A DNA stretch of 64,000 nucleotides from Ectobacillus ponti. GTDB taxonomy: Bacteria > Bacillota > Bacilli > Bacillales > Bacillaceae_G. Within the stretch, counting starts at the first letter, position 1. Every line of letters begins with the position of its first letter. The notes under the pieces were generated by a model. It ran no database searches and was not told the DNA's origin. It was given only the letters and a program-made list of their open reading frames with translations. The stretch is taken from contig NZ_JANCLT010000006.1 of assembly GCF_024294785.1 (NCBI RefSeq), forward strand, positions 186,001 to 250,000, read 5' to 3'. A program made the position numbers and the translations under genes. Positions 28,473-36,261 of this stretch are shown here, one piece after another.

Positions 28473-28793
28473 ATGTCAGATTTGACAACAAATCAAGGAG
28501 CGCCAAGTTTTTCAGAAAACTACTATTCATTGAAGCGGCTGGATCAGTCCAGCCACAATTCCATGTGGCAGGAAAATGACTTTGAAGAGGTGGGCGGAAA
28601 ATACCGCAGCCTTTCCGAAGAGGAGCGTACGCAGCTGATCAGCGGCCTCGCTGCGGATTTGGCCGGCGCGGCTGAGAGAACGAAGCTGCTGGGAATTTGT
28701 AATTTCTACCGCGCAGATGTGGAATGCGGCCAACGGCTGGCCGCGGCATTGAATGTGGATCTTGCTGCTTTCTTCCAGCAGATGCGCATGTAA
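28473..28793 (+). CDS. Catalase-derived mini-protein lacking the heme barrel
   Basis: A 106-residue protein. Residues 1-12 (MSDLTTNQGAPS) look like a catalase N-terminal arm, and residues about 35-105 (NDFEEVGGKYRSLSEEER...CNFYRADVECGQRLAAALNVD) match the C-terminal catalase-related immune-responsive domain. The whole heme-binding core between them, about 400 residues in KatA, is missing. AAAGGAGGAG precedes the ATG. With the PerR-box promoter upstream this looks like a katA gene that lost its middle but kept control and frame. Catalase activity is not possible; a retained function is open. Confidence 0.78.
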   Translation: MSDLTTNQGAPSFSENYYSLKRLDQSSHNSMWQENDFEEVGGKYRSLSEEERTQLISGLAADLAGAAERTKLLGICNFYRADVECGQRLAAALNVDLAAFFQQMRM

Positions 28794-28817
28794 TGATCGA
28801 GAAAAGGAGCTGCTGTC

Positions 28818-29465
28818 ATGACAGTACAAATCAAAGTATACTCTGACTATGTATGCCCGTTTTGCCTTTTGGCAAAGGGACCGTTGGAGGAAGCAATCAA
28901 GGGAAAAGATGTGGAAGTCGAGTGGATGCCGTATGAACTGAGGCCGTTCCCGAACGAGACACTCCGCCCGGAAGGTGAATATTTGCAGCGGACATGGCAG
29001 CAGGCCGTTTATCCGATGGCCGCGCAGCTGAGCGTGCCAATTGTACTGCCCCGCGTCTCACCACAGCCTTACACGCACTTGGCATTTGAAGGCTATCAAT
29101 ATGCGAAGGAGCAAGGCAAGGGAACTGCCTATAACGACCGTCTGCTGCACGCCTTTTTCCAGGAAGAGCAGGACATTGGCGATGTGGATGTGCTGGTGAA
29201 ATTAGCAGGCGAGCTTGGGCTTCATGAGACGGAGTACCGCGAGGCCCTGGAGACGCGCCGTTATAAGGAAGCGCACGAGCAGGCCCTGCAGCATGCCTGG
29301 CATGAGGCGCAAATTCAAGCTGTTCCAACCTTCATCATCGGCGAAACGAAATTGGCCGGTGTTCGTTCGAAGGAGCTGCTGGAGCAGGTTATCAGGGATG
29401 AAGCACGTAAGCAAAGCAGTCTGGGTGATCTCGAAGGCATGGCTTGCGGGCCGGACGGCTGCTGA
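28818..29465 (+). CDS. FrnE/DsbA-family oxidoreductase
   Basis: A 215-residue thioredoxin-fold protein with the active site CPFC (about residues 14-17) and the cis-Pro segment AVPTFIIG (about 170). It resembles Bacillus YwbO and other FrnE-like 2-hydroxychromene-isomerase-fold proteins, linked to thiol and oxidative stress. There is no signal peptide, so it is cytoplasmic. It lies 24 bases after the catalase-derived gene and is probably under the same PerR-box promoter. Confidence 0.88.
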   Translation: MTVQIKVYSDYVCPFCLLAKGPLEEAIKGKDVEVEWMPYELRPFPNETLRPEGEYLQRTWQQAVYPMAAQLSVPIVLPRVSPQPYTHLAFEGYQYAKEQGKGTAYNDRLLHAFFQEEQDIGDVDVLVKLAGELGLHETEYREALETRRYKEAHEQALQHAWHEAQIQAVPTFIIGETKLAGVRSKELLEQVIRDEARKQSSLGDLEGMACGPDGC

Positions 29466-29482
29466 ATAGATTGAATGAAGTG

Positions 29483-29519
29483 AAGGATAGGGTTGACTTA
29501 AGTCGGCCCTATCCTTTTA
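29483..29519 (+). terminator. Intrinsic terminator
   Basis: AAGGATAGGG / CCCTATCCTT perfect 10-bp stem followed by TTTAG. Confidence 0.88.
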
Positions 29520-29940
29520 GTTTATTGAACAATAGGCTCATTCGCTGCAAAGTTATCCAGTTTGCAAGGGGGTGTGCCGTGTTTCGCTGGCAGCCTTGAG
29601 AACGCTTGACGGGTTCTCCAATGAAGATCGATAAAAGAGGTGAAAAACTGCCCTGATACGCGGTGAAAAAGTGGATTGTAAGGGAATGATCCCCTATATC
29701 AACTATAGAAGGTCTGCATACTCGTCAGTTTTTACAAAAATAACTGGTTTCCAGGAAATTAAGGCCCATCGGCCAATCCCAACAGCTTTTTAGAAAACAA
29801 CAAAGAGATAGAGGGGAAGCGTGCTTAGTCTGTTTGGCGGATCGTTTTTCAGACTTGCAGCGGAATAGAATGCAAAAAGATGTGCTTTGGCAGGAGCTGT
29901 TTGTAGTTGTGCATTTCCGGCAACAATGCGGATAGTGGAG
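29520..29940. other. Intergenic stretch without recognised gene
   Basis: No supported coding sequence. A short hairpin GAGAACGC...GGGTTCTC near 29600 and an 89-codon minus-strand frame without ribosome-binding site are all I can see. It may be a decayed region. Confidence 0.5.
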
Positions 29941-29956
29941 AAAAGGAGGAGTCAGT

Positions 29957-30817
29957 ATGCTATATGAGTTCTCAGTCACAATTCCGTGCGCCAAAGCAGA
30001 GAAAATGACGCAAATGCTGATAGCAAGCGGATTCTATCATTTGTACCATGAGCAGCCCATCGAAGTGTATTCCTATCATAACGGGTATGGATTTACAGAA
30101 TGCCGGAGCGGCAGTGCGCTGCTGAAAATCTATGAAGAGACTGCCGTTCCGGACCAGGTGCAGGCGCGGCTTGCCGGGCTGCTGCATATGCCGGTAGACT
30201 GCCAGCTTGTGCCGGAGCAAAGCTGGCAGCAGCCTTTTCCGGTTATTGATCTAGGCAACGGTTGGCGCATTCAGCCGCCTGATTGCGGTGAAGCCCCGCA
30301 TGAGCAAACCATTCTGTTCGAGCCGCCACGTGCCTTTGGCTCCGGCCTCCATGGCACAACACAGGATTGCCTGAGGGTGATTTTGGCTGAGGATTTCACC
30401 GGGAAGCGAGTGCTGGACCTTGGGACGGGCGCCGGCCTGCTGAGCATTGCAGCGGCATTGCGGGGGGCTGGACGGATTGTGGCGGTGGATATTGAGGATG
30501 TGCGGGCGGAAGTGCTGTATAATGCCGGGTTGAACAAACTGTCCCGTATTGAAGTGCTGCAGGGAGATGTACTGGATCCTGTATTCCGGCTGCATGAAGC
30601 GTTCGACTGGATATTTGCGAATATCGGCGGAGATGAGGTGAAGAGCCTGTGTCCGTTTATTTTGTCCCATTTGAAGCAGGGAGGGCGGGTGCTGCTATCA
30701 GGCATGGTGACCTGGAACTACAAGGATGTAGTGCGCCGCTATGCCATGGGTGGGCTGAAGCAGCAGCTCTTGGCACGAAGTGAGGAATGGATCACTGTAC
30801 AAATGCATACAGGCTGA
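29957..30817 (+). CDS. PrmA-like class I methyltransferase
   Basis: A 286-residue SAM-dependent methyltransferase related to ribosomal protein L11 methyltransferase. The PrmA segment FGSGLHGTTQDCL (about residue 126) precedes the SAM motif VLDLGTGAGLLSIAA, and the catalytic-loop region ANIGGDEVKSL replaces the usual NI-(L/A) motif. The N-terminal 100 residues differ from standard PrmA, and the gene is not in the dnaK operon, so it may modify another protein. AAAAGGAGGAG precedes the ATG. Confidence 0.82.
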   Translation: MLYEFSVTIPCAKAEKMTQMLIASGFYHLYHEQPIEVYSYHNGYGFTECRSGSALLKIYEETAVPDQVQARLAGLLHMPVDCQLVPEQSWQQPFPVIDLGNGWRIQPPDCGEAPHEQTILFEPPRAFGSGLHGTTQDCLRVILAEDFTGKRVLDLGTGAGLLSIAAALRGAGRIVAVDIEDVRAEVLYNAGLNKLSRIEVLQGDVLDPVFRLHEAFDWIFANIGGDEVKSLCPFILSHLKQGGRVLLSGMVTWNYKDVVRRYAMGGLKQQLLARSEEWITVQMHTG

Positions 30818-30890
30818 AGGTTTTCTTTCTATGTATCTTCTTCTTTTGTTATAATGTTATCAGAATATTTAGTGAAAAGAAGGGGTATAC

Positions 30891-31061
30891 ATGGGGAAGG
30901 TTGTTGCATTCAGAAGGAAGAGTAAATGGAAAAAATATATGCCGGTATATATTATGCTTGGTGTACTGATCATCCTGACTGTGCTGGTCTATCTCTATGT
31001 AAAACAGGGCGTATCCAATCCGCAATCTGTTCCATCTATAACGATTCATTCAAAATGGTAG
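30891..31061 (+). CDS. Small single-pass membrane protein, 56 aa
   Basis: MGKVVAFRRKSKWKKYM followed by one membrane helix (VYIMLGVLIILTVLVYLYV) and a short outer tail ending SITIHSKW. AGAAGGGGTATAC precedes the ATG and TATAAT lies at 30850. The basic N-terminus predicts an N-in orientation. No family recognised; the strong start signals make it a believable gene. Confidence 0.65.
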   Translation: MGKVVAFRRKSKWKKYMPVYIMLGVLIILTVLVYLYVKQGVSNPQSVPSITIHSKW

Positions 31062-31120
31062 GCAGCTGTCTCCATCTGCTGTTTTCTGCATATGTTGTAG
31101 AAAGAGCGGAGGTGCTGCGG

Positions 31121-31372
31121 ATGGGCGGGGGATGGATCTTGCGCTGGGATGAGCGCGACCGGGCCATTGTGAAAGGTCACTTGCTTACATGTGAGAAATG
31201 GTACATTGAGATGATTGGCGGCATTTTTTTGGAGTATCTGCAGCAAGGGCATTACTTGGCGCGAAATTGGGATCAATGTGATAGAGACTATTTGCACACG
31301 CAGCAATTTCACAGGGATAGTGCAGATACGGCACGGAAGCATCTGCTGCGGCTGATCGGGAAAATGGAATAA
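31121..31372 (+). CDS. Hypothetical protein, 83 aa
   Basis: The ATG at 31121 has GGAGGTGCTGCGG upstream. The product (MGGGWILRWDERDRAIVKGH...) is rich in Trp, His and Asp, soluble and probably helical. The longer frame upstream overlaps the previous gene and has no start signal. Family not recognised. It ends inside a terminator stem. Confidence 0.55.
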   Translation: MGGGWILRWDERDRAIVKGHLLTCEKWYIEMIGGIFLEYLQQGHYLARNWDQCDRDYLHTQQFHRDSADTARKHLLRLIGKME

Positions 31373-31393
31373 GAATCTCCATTTTCCCGTTTG
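31358..31393. terminator. Bidirectional intrinsic terminator
   Basis: GGGAAAATGGA / TCCATTTTCCC stem overlapping the stop of the preceding gene and facing the convergent racemase gene. Confidence 0.88.
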
Positions 31394-31396
31394 TCG

Positions 31397-32092
31397 TTAA
31401 ATTGGCACAGGAGCCAAAGCGAACTGCACCGCCTGCTCGGCATGCAGATAGGTTGTATTAAATAATGGAATATCCACATCGTCCTGGGCCAGCAGGAGCG
31501 GCAGCTCCGTACATCCGAGAACGATTCCTTCTGCGCCGTCAGCCTTCAGCCGCCCGGCGATATCCTGCAGGTGCTGCTTAGAGGAAGATGACAGAATGCC
31601 CTTCGTCAGCTCCTGAAAGATGATCTGCTGCAGTACGTCCCGGTCGGCGGCAGAAGGAATGAGGCTGGTAATGCCGTGGGCGGCCAAGCGTTCATGATAG
31701 AAGTCCTGCTCCATCGTCTGCTTTGTGCCGAGGACGCCGGCTTTACGGATTCTATGTGCATTCATGCTGTCCGCTGCCGCATCAGCAATATGGAGAAGGG
31801 GAATTGACAAAGAGCTCTGTACCGCACCAGCGAACTGATGGACGGCATTGGAGCACATAAGAATGCAATCAGCACCGGACGCCTCGATTTTTTGCGCAGT
31901 CGCAATGAGCTTTTCCTGCAGTACATCATAAGACCCCTGTTGGGTCAGCTGCGTAACCTCGGCAAAGTCCATGCCGTGCAGGATGATTTTGGCACAGTGT
32001 GCAGATGCTTTGCGGGCAAGGGTGTTAATGTGCTCATAGTACAGGACAGTGGATTCCCAGCTCAGGCCGCCGATTAAACCGATTTTCTTCAT
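31397..32092 (-). CDS. Aspartate/glutamate-type amino-acid racemase (RacX/YgeA-like)
   Basis: A 231-residue PLP-independent racemase. The two catalytic cysteines are in LMCSNAVHQF (about residue 83) and LGCTELPLLL (about 197); the N-terminus KKIGLIGGLSWEST is typical. The start at 32092 has GGAGGT eight bases upstream; a longer frame begins inside the leader RNA and is not real. It stands under a SAM riboswitch, which points to methionine or homoserine and not aspartate metabolism. Related YgeA enzymes have broad specificity. Confidence 0.9.
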   Translation of the reverse strand: MKKIGLIGGLSWESTVLYYEHINTLARKASAHCAKIILHGMDFAEVTQLTQQGSYDVLQEKLIATAQKIEASGADCILMCSNAVHQFAGAVQSSLSIPLLHIADAAADSMNAHRIRKAGVLGTKQTMEQDFYHERLAAHGITSLIPSAADRDVLQQIIFQELTKGILSSSSKQHLQDIAGRLKADGAEGIVLGCTELPLLLAQDDVDIPLFNTTYLHAEQAVQFALAPVPI

Positions 32093-32121
32093 GATACGTA
32101 ACCTCCATATGGTAAGCAGAC

Positions 32122-32150
32122 AAAAACGGCCTCTTTTCAACAAGAGGCCG
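32122..32150 (-). terminator. S-box expression-platform terminator
   Basis: CGGCCTCTT / AAGAGGCCG stem followed by TTTTTG on the minus strand, between the SAM riboswitch and the racemase. Confidence 0.92.
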
Positions 32151-32169
32151 CCTGCGTACATATAGGAAC

Positions 32170-32277
32170 CTCTTATCTCTCAGAGCCGCATTTGCTCTGC
32201 AGGATGTAGCACCTTCCTGACTTGTCAGGGGTTGCTGAGGCTTCACCGGGCCAGACCCTCCACCTCTCTTGATAAGA
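32170..32277 (-). ncRNA. SAM-I riboswitch (S-box)
   Basis: On the minus strand the S-box elements appear in order: CTTATCAAGAGAGGTGGAGG, GGCCCGGTGAAGCC, CAGCAACC, AAGGTGCTACATCCTGC and GAGAGATAAGAG, which closes P1. SAM binding should favour the terminator and switch the racemase off. Confidence 0.95.
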
Positions 32278-32305
32278 ACGATAGTATGTAATTTATATGA
32301 TACAA

Positions 32306-32334
32306 ATTATGCCATTCCGGGAAACGAAATGCAA
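32306..32334 (-). promoter_or_regulatory. Promoter of the S-box transcript
   Basis: TTGCAT and CATAAT on the minus strand with 17-base spacing, about 30 bases before the riboswitch. Confidence 0.65.
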
Positions 32335-32471
32335 CACTTTTCAGTATATTCAGGTGATAAAAAACCCTTGCTCCTTCAAGGCGATGGTGGATGTATTCTG
32401 CACCTGTATGGAAGCCGTGTTTTTTGGCTATCCTATAGGAAAGATTTGTGTATAAGGGGGTGCATCCGGCT

Positions 32472-32630
32472 ATGGAAGAGCGTTTTGTGGATAATCGCTA
32501 TTTAACGGATATGCTGTCAATGGTCCTTTCCTTTGATAATGAGAGCATTCAAAATCTGTCTGCCGAATTGCAGTCAGAGGTGTATCAAAGCTTGCAAAAT
32601 GTGAAGCTTGAATTCGATAAGCTGATCTGA
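32472..32630 (+). CDS. Small hypothetical protein, 52 aa
   Basis: MEERFVDNRYLTDMLSMVLSFD..., acidic and helical, with AAGGGGG 11 bases before the ATG and a clear terminator after it. Family not recognised. An earlier in-frame TTG would put part of the ribosome-binding site inside the gene. Confidence 0.55.
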   Translation: MEERFVDNRYLTDMLSMVLSFDNESIQNLSAELQSEVYQSLQNVKLEFDKLI

Positions 32631-32631
32631 A

Positions 32632-32682
32632 AAGAGATGTTCCAAAGGCTGCATAAGGTCTTTTGGGACGTCTCTTTTGTTG
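32632..32682 (+). terminator. Intrinsic terminator
   Basis: AGAGATGTTCC pairs with GGGACGTCTCT, followed by TTTTGTT. Confidence 0.75.
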
Positions 32683-32815
32683 TATGAGCACATAACGCTG
32701 CTTCAATTTTTTCGTGCCTGTAACACTATGTTAAGAAATTGAAATGAATTGTGTCTTTTTTTGTTACACCATGTTTTGTAATGTAGTAGGGATGATGCTG
32801 CAAGGGGGACACAAC

Positions 32816-33268
32816 GTGAAGTTTGCCATTCAAAGAAGTAGAGCGATTACAGGCAGTATTGCAGGTCTCACAGCGATCGGCGTGCTGCTTTTTATTCTGG
32901 GGATTGAGGAAAGCGGCTTTTTTGCATTTGTAAGCCTGGTGCTCGGATTTGTGATTGCAGTTGCCGGCGGAGGCTTGTACTGGGCTTCCACGCGCTCCTG
33001 CTTGGAGGTAACAAATGAACATCTGATCCATCATATCGGTCCGCTGCCATTGCGGGTGACATTGGATAGAATCCGTACAGTTGATATTGTCGAGGGAAGC
33101 ACGATTGCGGCCGCCTGGACCATGACGCGAGTTCAAGTCATGCTGTATCCGCATGAAATTTTTGAAGTGTCCATGCCGCTGGATCCCGCCGCTTTTATGA
33201 GGGAGCTGCAGGGGCGCTGCCCTCATGCAAAGGTCCGCTATGAGCATCCGGAGGCACAGGGAGAATAA
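32816..33268 (+). CDS. Two-helix membrane protein with PH-like domain
   Basis: A 150-residue protein: two membrane helices (about residues 12-55) followed by a soluble domain (LEVTNEHLIHHIGPLPLRVTLDRIRTVDIVEGST) that resembles bacterial PH domains. The GTG at 32816 follows AAGGGGG; the longer frame starting at 32744 overlaps the promoter region. Function unknown. Confidence 0.7.
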   Translation: MKFAIQRSRAITGSIAGLTAIGVLLFILGIEESGFFAFVSLVLGFVIAVAGGGLYWASTRSCLEVTNEHLIHHIGPLPLRVTLDRIRTVDIVEGSTIAAAWTMTRVQVMLYPHEIFEVSMPLDPAAFMRELQGRCPHAKVRYEHPEAQGE

Positions 33269-33349
33269 GGCCTTCGTCTTTTCTTGTACAGCATGAGAGA
33301 TTAGTAGTATGATGGTTTCAAATCGCTTATGCAGGAAGGCGGAGAGACC

Positions 33350-34384
33350 ATGAAAAAGATAGATTTGCGCAGTGATACGGTGACGCAGCCGACGATGGAA
33401 ATGCGCCAGGCCATGTTTGATGCCATGGTTGGAGATGATGTCTACCAGGAAGATCCGACTGTAAGACAGCTGGAGGAGACTGCAGCAGCTGTGCTCGGCA
33501 AGGAAGCGGCGCTGTTGGTGACAAGCGGCACGCAGGGAAATCAGTTGGCCGTGCTGGCGTGGTGCCGTCCGGGGGAGGAAATCATCCTGGAGGAAAACAG
33601 CCATATTTTCTTATATGAAGGCGGTGCTGTTTCTGCTTTGGCAGGTGTGCAAACCCGGACTGTACCTGGTGTTCGCGGAGCCATTCAGCCGGAGGACCTT
33701 ATGAAGGCGATCCGGGATGATGATATCCATCACCCGGATACAGGGTTGATTTGTATGGAAAATACGCATAACCGTGCAGGCGGTGCGGTCGTTCCGCCTG
33801 AGAGCATGAAGGCTGTGTATGAAATTGCCAAGGAGTGCGGCATCCCGGTTCATTTGGATGGCGCCCGCCTGTTCAATGCCGCTGCGGCAAGCGGTATACC
33901 TGTCCAAGAGTTTACCCAGTATGTCGATACAGTGCAGGTGTGCCTGTCCAAGGGGCTTGGGGCGCCGATCGGTTCCATTCTGGCTGGTCCGCGAGATGTG
34001 ATTGAGCGGGCGCGCAAATGGCGCAAGCGCCTTGGCGGCGGCATGCGCCAGGCTGGAGTGATTGCGGCGCCGGGCTTAATCGCTCTGACCAAGATGGCAG
34101 ACCGTTTGGCCGAGGATCATAAGCATGCCCGTCAGCTCGCACAGGGATTGACTGCCATGGGTTTGCAAATTGATAATCAGGTAGAGACAAATATTATTCT
34201 GATCAATATGGTAAAATCCGGCCAAGACCGGGAAGCTTTCCTGCGCCAGCTGGCGGAGCAAGGCATCCTGGCCGGCGGCATGGGTGAGGAGCACGTCCGC
34301 TTTGTGACGAACTACCATATCACAGCTGAAGATGTGCAGACTGTACTGGACACCGTGCAGCAGATGCTGAAGCAAACTGTATAA
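33350..34384 (+). CDS. Low-specificity L-threonine aldolase
   Basis: A 344-residue PLP-dependent enzyme that cleaves L-threonine/L-allo-threonine to glycine and acetaldehyde. The N-terminus IDLRSDTVTQPT, the histidine region EENSHIFLYEGGA, the LDGARLFNAA segment and the PLP lysine in CLSKGLGAPIGS are all family hallmarks. The ATG at 33350 follows AAGGCGGAGAG. Monocistronic, with a terminator. Confidence 0.94.
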   Translation: MKKIDLRSDTVTQPTMEMRQAMFDAMVGDDVYQEDPTVRQLEETAAAVLGKEAALLVTSGTQGNQLAVLAWCRPGEEIILEENSHIFLYEGGAVSALAGVQTRTVPGVRGAIQPEDLMKAIRDDDIHHPDTGLICMENTHNRAGGAVVPPESMKAVYEIAKECGIPVHLDGARLFNAAAASGIPVQEFTQYVDTVQVCLSKGLGAPIGSILAGPRDVIERARKWRKRLGGGMRQAGVIAAPGLIALTKMADRLAEDHKHARQLAQGLTAMGLQIDNQVETNIILINMVKSGQDREAFLRQLAEQGILAGGMGEEHVRFVTNYHITAEDVQTVLDTVQQMLKQTV

Positions 34385-34390
34385 GAGGGG

Positions 34391-34413
34391 GCACCGCAGG
34401 CGCGGTGCTTTTT
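34391..34413 (+). terminator. Intrinsic terminator
   Basis: GCACCGC / GCGGTGC stem with four-base loop and T run. Confidence 0.92.
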
Positions 34414-34474
34414 CCGTTTTTTGGTTTCGTCCCGTCTTCAATCATGGTAGGATGGGAAGGGGAGAGTGATACAT

Positions 34475-34918
34475 ATGTTTACAATGAAACGTGCTGGAGA
34501 AGCGGAGCTGCAGGAGATTTACGAGCTCGCAGGAATTAATCATAGAGAGGCCACAGGCTACACGGGAGAAGATGGCAGAGATAAAATGATTTCCGCCTAT
34601 GAGCATTCCTTCAGGTTTGGTGCCTACTTCTTATGTGCCAAAGAGGCGGACATGCTTGCAGGCTGGGTTATGATTGATAAAAGCATGGACTACCTGACCG
34701 GCGAGGAAATTGGCTGGATTAATGATATATTTGTAAAGGAACAGTTTCGCGGACAAGGGTGCGCCACTGCCTTGATGGAGGCGGCTCTGCGGGAGTTCCA
34801 AGAGTTCGGCTATGAGGAAGTGAAGCTGAATGTGTATACCCATAATGATAAGGCTATGCGGCTGTACGAAAAATTCGGCTTCGCGGATGTGAACAAATTC
34901 ATGGGACGGAAATTGTAA
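34475..34918 (+). CDS. GNAT-family N-acetyltransferase
   Basis: A 147-residue acetyltransferase with the acetyl-CoA motif IFVKEQFRGQGCATALMEAAL and the C-terminal NDKAMRLYEKFGF. The ATG at 34475 follows AAGGGGAG. Substrate not predictable. Monocistronic. Confidence 0.9.
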   Translation: MFTMKRAGEAELQEIYELAGINHREATGYTGEDGRDKMISAYEHSFRFGAYFLCAKEADMLAGWVMIDKSMDYLTGEEIGWINDIFVKEQFRGQGCATALMEAALREFQEFGYEEVKLNVYTHNDKAMRLYEKFGFADVNKFMGRKL

Positions 34919-34945
34919 AAAGACGGCAGTGTACCGTCTTTTTCT
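34917..34945 (+). terminator. Intrinsic terminator
   Basis: AAAAAGACGG / CCGTCTTTTT stem right at the acetyltransferase stop. Confidence 0.9.
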
Positions 34946-35061
34946 TTTTAAGGCAGATAGGCGTGTAAAGATGTGACTCATCATATGACTTCCTGCACTG
35001 TGTGCTGTGACTTCTTCCCGGTATGATAAAGCCATCAAAGAAATGGGGAAGGGGCATAACG

Positions 35062-35382
35062 ATGAGGGCGGCTGTAATGCTTGGTTTAATCATATGTAAT
35101 CTGATTTTCGTGGCCGGCCCTGCTGCCGGAGCGGCAGGTGCCTACATTGGTTTATGGGCAGCGGCTGCCGGATTGGTTGTCGGGGCTGCCGGGGGCTTTG
35201 CTTCCATTCTTTTCATGGACTATGAACATGTATCGCAGATTGTGTACTTGTCTATGATGTCCGGCGGTTTAGGGGTGCTGCTTGCGGGAGGTCTTATTCA
35301 CGCAGGGGCTTCCATGTATCGGCTGGTTATAAAGTATGTGAAATGGAATGTAAAACTGGCACAAAGGGGACATATGAAATGA
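35062..35382 (+). CDS. Small membrane protein upstream of a DUF4097 protein
   Basis: A 106-residue protein with three hydrophobic, Ala/Gly-rich helices (about 3-25, 27-50, 63-85) and a basic C-terminal tail. The ATG at 35062 follows GGGAAGGGG. Its stop overlaps the next start (ATGA), so it is coupled to the DUF4097 protein. No family recognised. Confidence 0.7.
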   Translation: MRAAVMLGLIICNLIFVAGPAAGAAGAYIGLWAAAAGLVVGAAGGFASILFMDYEHVSQIVYLSMMSGGLGVLLAGGLIHAGASMYRLVIKYVKWNVKLAQRGHMK

Positions 35383-36221
35383 AAAAGGTATTGCTGACAG
35401 CAGGGCTTGTGTTTGCCGCCGGATTGGTCGGTTTCGCGGCAACAAGTCTTACAAGCGGCGGGTTTTCCGTCCAATCGGTTATGGGGAGACAGCATTCTAT
35501 TGATAAGCAGAAGCACATGGATGGACGGGATATTCAGCGGATTCAGGTGGCGGCGGAGGGAACCGATGTAACAATTGTCCCATCAAAGGATGGCCAAATC
35601 GCTGTCCATTTCTATGGAACAGGCAACGAAGCGGGCGTGAAATCCGTCCATTTTGGGGTGGAGCAAAAGGGCAATGAACTCGTTGTGGCAGTTAAAACGG
35701 ACGATTTCACGTTTTTGAAAAATCTGCAAACAAACTTAGAGATTGCTTTGCCAAAAAAGCAATATGAGCGGCTGCTGCTGCGCACCTCCAGCGGTGATAT
35801 TGAGGTGAGCGGGGCACAGGCAAAGAATCTCGATATACAAACCTCCTCAGGGGATATGCGCATCACAGATACAGCTGCAGAAAAAACGAGCCTGCAGGCC
35901 TCCAGCGGTGATATCAGCAGTGTGGGTCTGCAAGGGCAGCTGCACGCAAACACCAGCTCTGGTGATGTGAAGCTCCAGGCTGCAGATATCGTGCAGCAGG
36001 TGGGCATTGAAACCTCCAGCGGCGATGTAACCATTGAGCTGGAGAAGGAGCCGGCTTCTCTGGCATTGGAGTTTGAAAGCAGTTCGGGTGACGGGCGCAC
36101 CGATATGAAGCTGGAGGGGGAAGAAAAGGGAAAGCACAGCCTGCGCGGCAAAACGGGGACAGGCGAGTATAAGCTGCAGGTGGAAACGAGCTCCGGTGAT
36201 TTTCAGCTCCGGGTCAAATAA
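35379..36221 (+). CDS. DUF4097 beta-repeat protein (LiaG-like)
   Basis: A 280-residue protein: a hydrophobic N-terminal anchor (residues 4-25) and an outer domain with seven (T/S)SSGD repeats about 18-30 residues apart (SSGDIEV, SSGDMRI, SSGDISS, SSGDVKL, SSGDVTI, SSGDGRT, SSGDFQL), expected to form a beta-helix. DUF4097 proteins often sit with cell-envelope stress systems such as LiaFSR, and a NarL-type two-component system is convergent here. Function inferred only from context. Confidence 0.82.
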   Translation: MKKVLLTAGLVFAAGLVGFAATSLTSGGFSVQSVMGRQHSIDKQKHMDGRDIQRIQVAAEGTDVTIVPSKDGQIAVHFYGTGNEAGVKSVHFGVEQKGNELVVAVKTDDFTFLKNLQTNLEIALPKKQYERLLLRTSSGDIEVSGAQAKNLDIQTSSGDMRITDTAAEKTSLQASSGDISSVGLQGQLHANTSSGDVKLQAADIVQQVGIETSSGDVTIELEKEPASLALEFESSSGDGRTDMKLEGEEKGKHSLRGKTGTGEYKLQVETSSGDFQLRVK

Positions 36222-36256
36222 GAAAAAAGTTCGCAGCTTGTGCGGACTTTTTTCTT
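36222..36256. terminator. Bidirectional intrinsic terminator
   Basis: AAGAAAAAAGT-CGCA pairs with TGCG-ACTTTTTTCTT between convergent genes. Confidence 0.9.
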
Positions 36257-36261
36257 GCCAC

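Noticed and set aside
29725-29994. 89-codon minus-strand frame
   Set aside because: No ribosome-binding site, unusual Cys/Ser-rich composition and overlap with the start of the methyltransferase gene.
31397-32161. Longer start for the racemase at 32161
   Set aside because: Would begin inside the SAM riboswitch and span its terminator; 32092 has a proper ribosome-binding site.
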